Part shown: piece by piece, positions 13,274 through 13,552 of the stretch
Layout: every line of letters begins with the position of its first letter
Position numbering within the stretch: the stretch's first letter is position 1
DNA from: Nitrososphaera sp.
Lineage (GTDB): Archaea; Thermoproteota; Nitrososphaeria; Nitrososphaerales; Nitrososphaeraceae
Assembly: GCA_023252395.1 (NCBI GenBank)
Contig: JAJPDY010000011.1
Span: 1-13,552, forward strand
Length of the DNA: 13,552 nt
Direction of reading: 5' to 3'
The notes under the pieces: generated by a model
Databases searched by the model: none
Told to the model about the DNA's origin: nothing
What the model saw: only the letters and a program-made list of their open reading frames with translations
Translations under genes and position numbers: made by a program

Positions 13274-13552
13274 CTAAGAGAGCTGCTGGAACCCTATTGT
13301 GTTGTAAAAGTACGAGGCGCTCTGCTCTATTTTTGATATCTGTGGCACCTTTCCAAGACCGACGTGTTTTGTTTCAAGGGCAGCCCTTACAGCTCCGGCG
13401 CCAAAGCATATCGCCCATAGGGGGTCTTTTTCCTTCAGGTACGCGCAGCAAAACGCCGCGCTCAGGATGTCGCCGGCGCCTGTAGAGTCTGGCGTGTCGA
13501 CGTCGCGCAGCTTTATCCAGTAGTGCATCTTTTTGTGTAAAAGATGGATGAC
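13274..13552 (-). CDS. PfkB/ribokinase-family sugar kinase (C-terminal part, cut by the window edge)
   Basis: The reading frame runs open from the right edge to a TAG at 13274; 92 residues are visible and the N-terminal substrate-binding part is outside. DTPDSTGAGD is the second PfkB signature: the GAGD forms the anion hole and its aspartate is the catalytic base. It is followed by ILSAAFCCAYLKEKDPLWA and FGAGAVRAALETKHVGLGKVP, the usual C-terminal helices. The enzyme would transfer phosphate from ATP to a sugar, nucleoside or related alcohol; the substrate cannot be told from this part. The internal ATG at 13528 is not the start. It precedes the NAD kinase gene by 37 bases on the same strand. 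Confidence 0.92.
   Translation of the reverse strand, partial: VIHLLHKKMHYWIKLRDVDTPDSTGAGDILSAAFCCAYLKEKDPLWAICFGAGAVRAALETKHVGLGKVPQISKIEQSASYFYNTIGFQQLS

Noticed and set aside
1..13552. Mobile elements, CRISPR arrays or a defence island
   Set aside because: No transposase, integrase or Cas-like protein, no regularly spaced repeats and no terminal inverted repeats were seen.

Overview
The window reads as a chromosomal segment of an ammonia-oxidising archaeon of the Nitrososphaera type (Thaumarchaeota/Nitrososphaerota). The signs are an archaeal RadA recombinase, an Orc1/Cdc6 initiator, a DUF5679 zinc-ribbon protein with a lysine-rich tail, a COG1340 archaeal coiled-coil protein, and A/T-rich TATA elements placed about 25-30 bases before start codons with almost no leader and no convincing Shine-Dalgarno sequence. 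The lineage is inferred from gene content and general knowledge; no database was searched.

Layout. 1-893 (minus): the N-terminal part of radA, running off the left edge, and a 74-residue zinc-ribbon protein with its own hairpin terminator. 893-2502 (plus): a gap holding a possible 65-residue ORF, then the COG1340 coiled-coil protein and a 107-residue protein with an HExxH motif. 2539-3825 (minus): two overlapping small unknown genes (49 and about 91 residues) and a 253-residue protein with a PD-(D/E)XK nuclease-like pattern. 3866-6724 (minus): the trpC-trpB-trpA cluster. 6877-7644 (plus): a DUF72 protein with a TTG start. 7645-8681: a gene-poor, A/T-rich stretch containing a candidate structured RNA, a 46-residue double-CxxC protein, a 71-residue unknown and the region upstream of orc1. 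8682-10135 (plus): orc1/cdc6, overlapping by 4 bases with a small winged-helix protein. 10126-10509 (minus): an unknown 127-residue protein. 10607-12235 (plus): CTP synthase. 12232-13552 (minus): an NAD kinase fused to a C-terminal winged helix, and the C-terminal end of a PfkB-family sugar kinase running off the right edge.

How the genes fit together. The core is housekeeping: recombination (RadA), replication initiation (Orc1/Cdc6), the last steps of tryptophan synthesis (TrpC makes indole-3-glycerol phosphate, TrpA/TrpB turn it into tryptophan), CTP synthesis and NADP synthesis. I see no insertion sequence, CRISPR array, tRNA or rRNA, and no obvious multi-gene defence or biosynthetic island. 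The more unusual material is small: a kinase-regulator fusion with an altered nucleotide motif, coupled small unknown genes, an unassigned long hairpin, phased palindromes at promoters, and an A/T-rich possible origin next to orc1.
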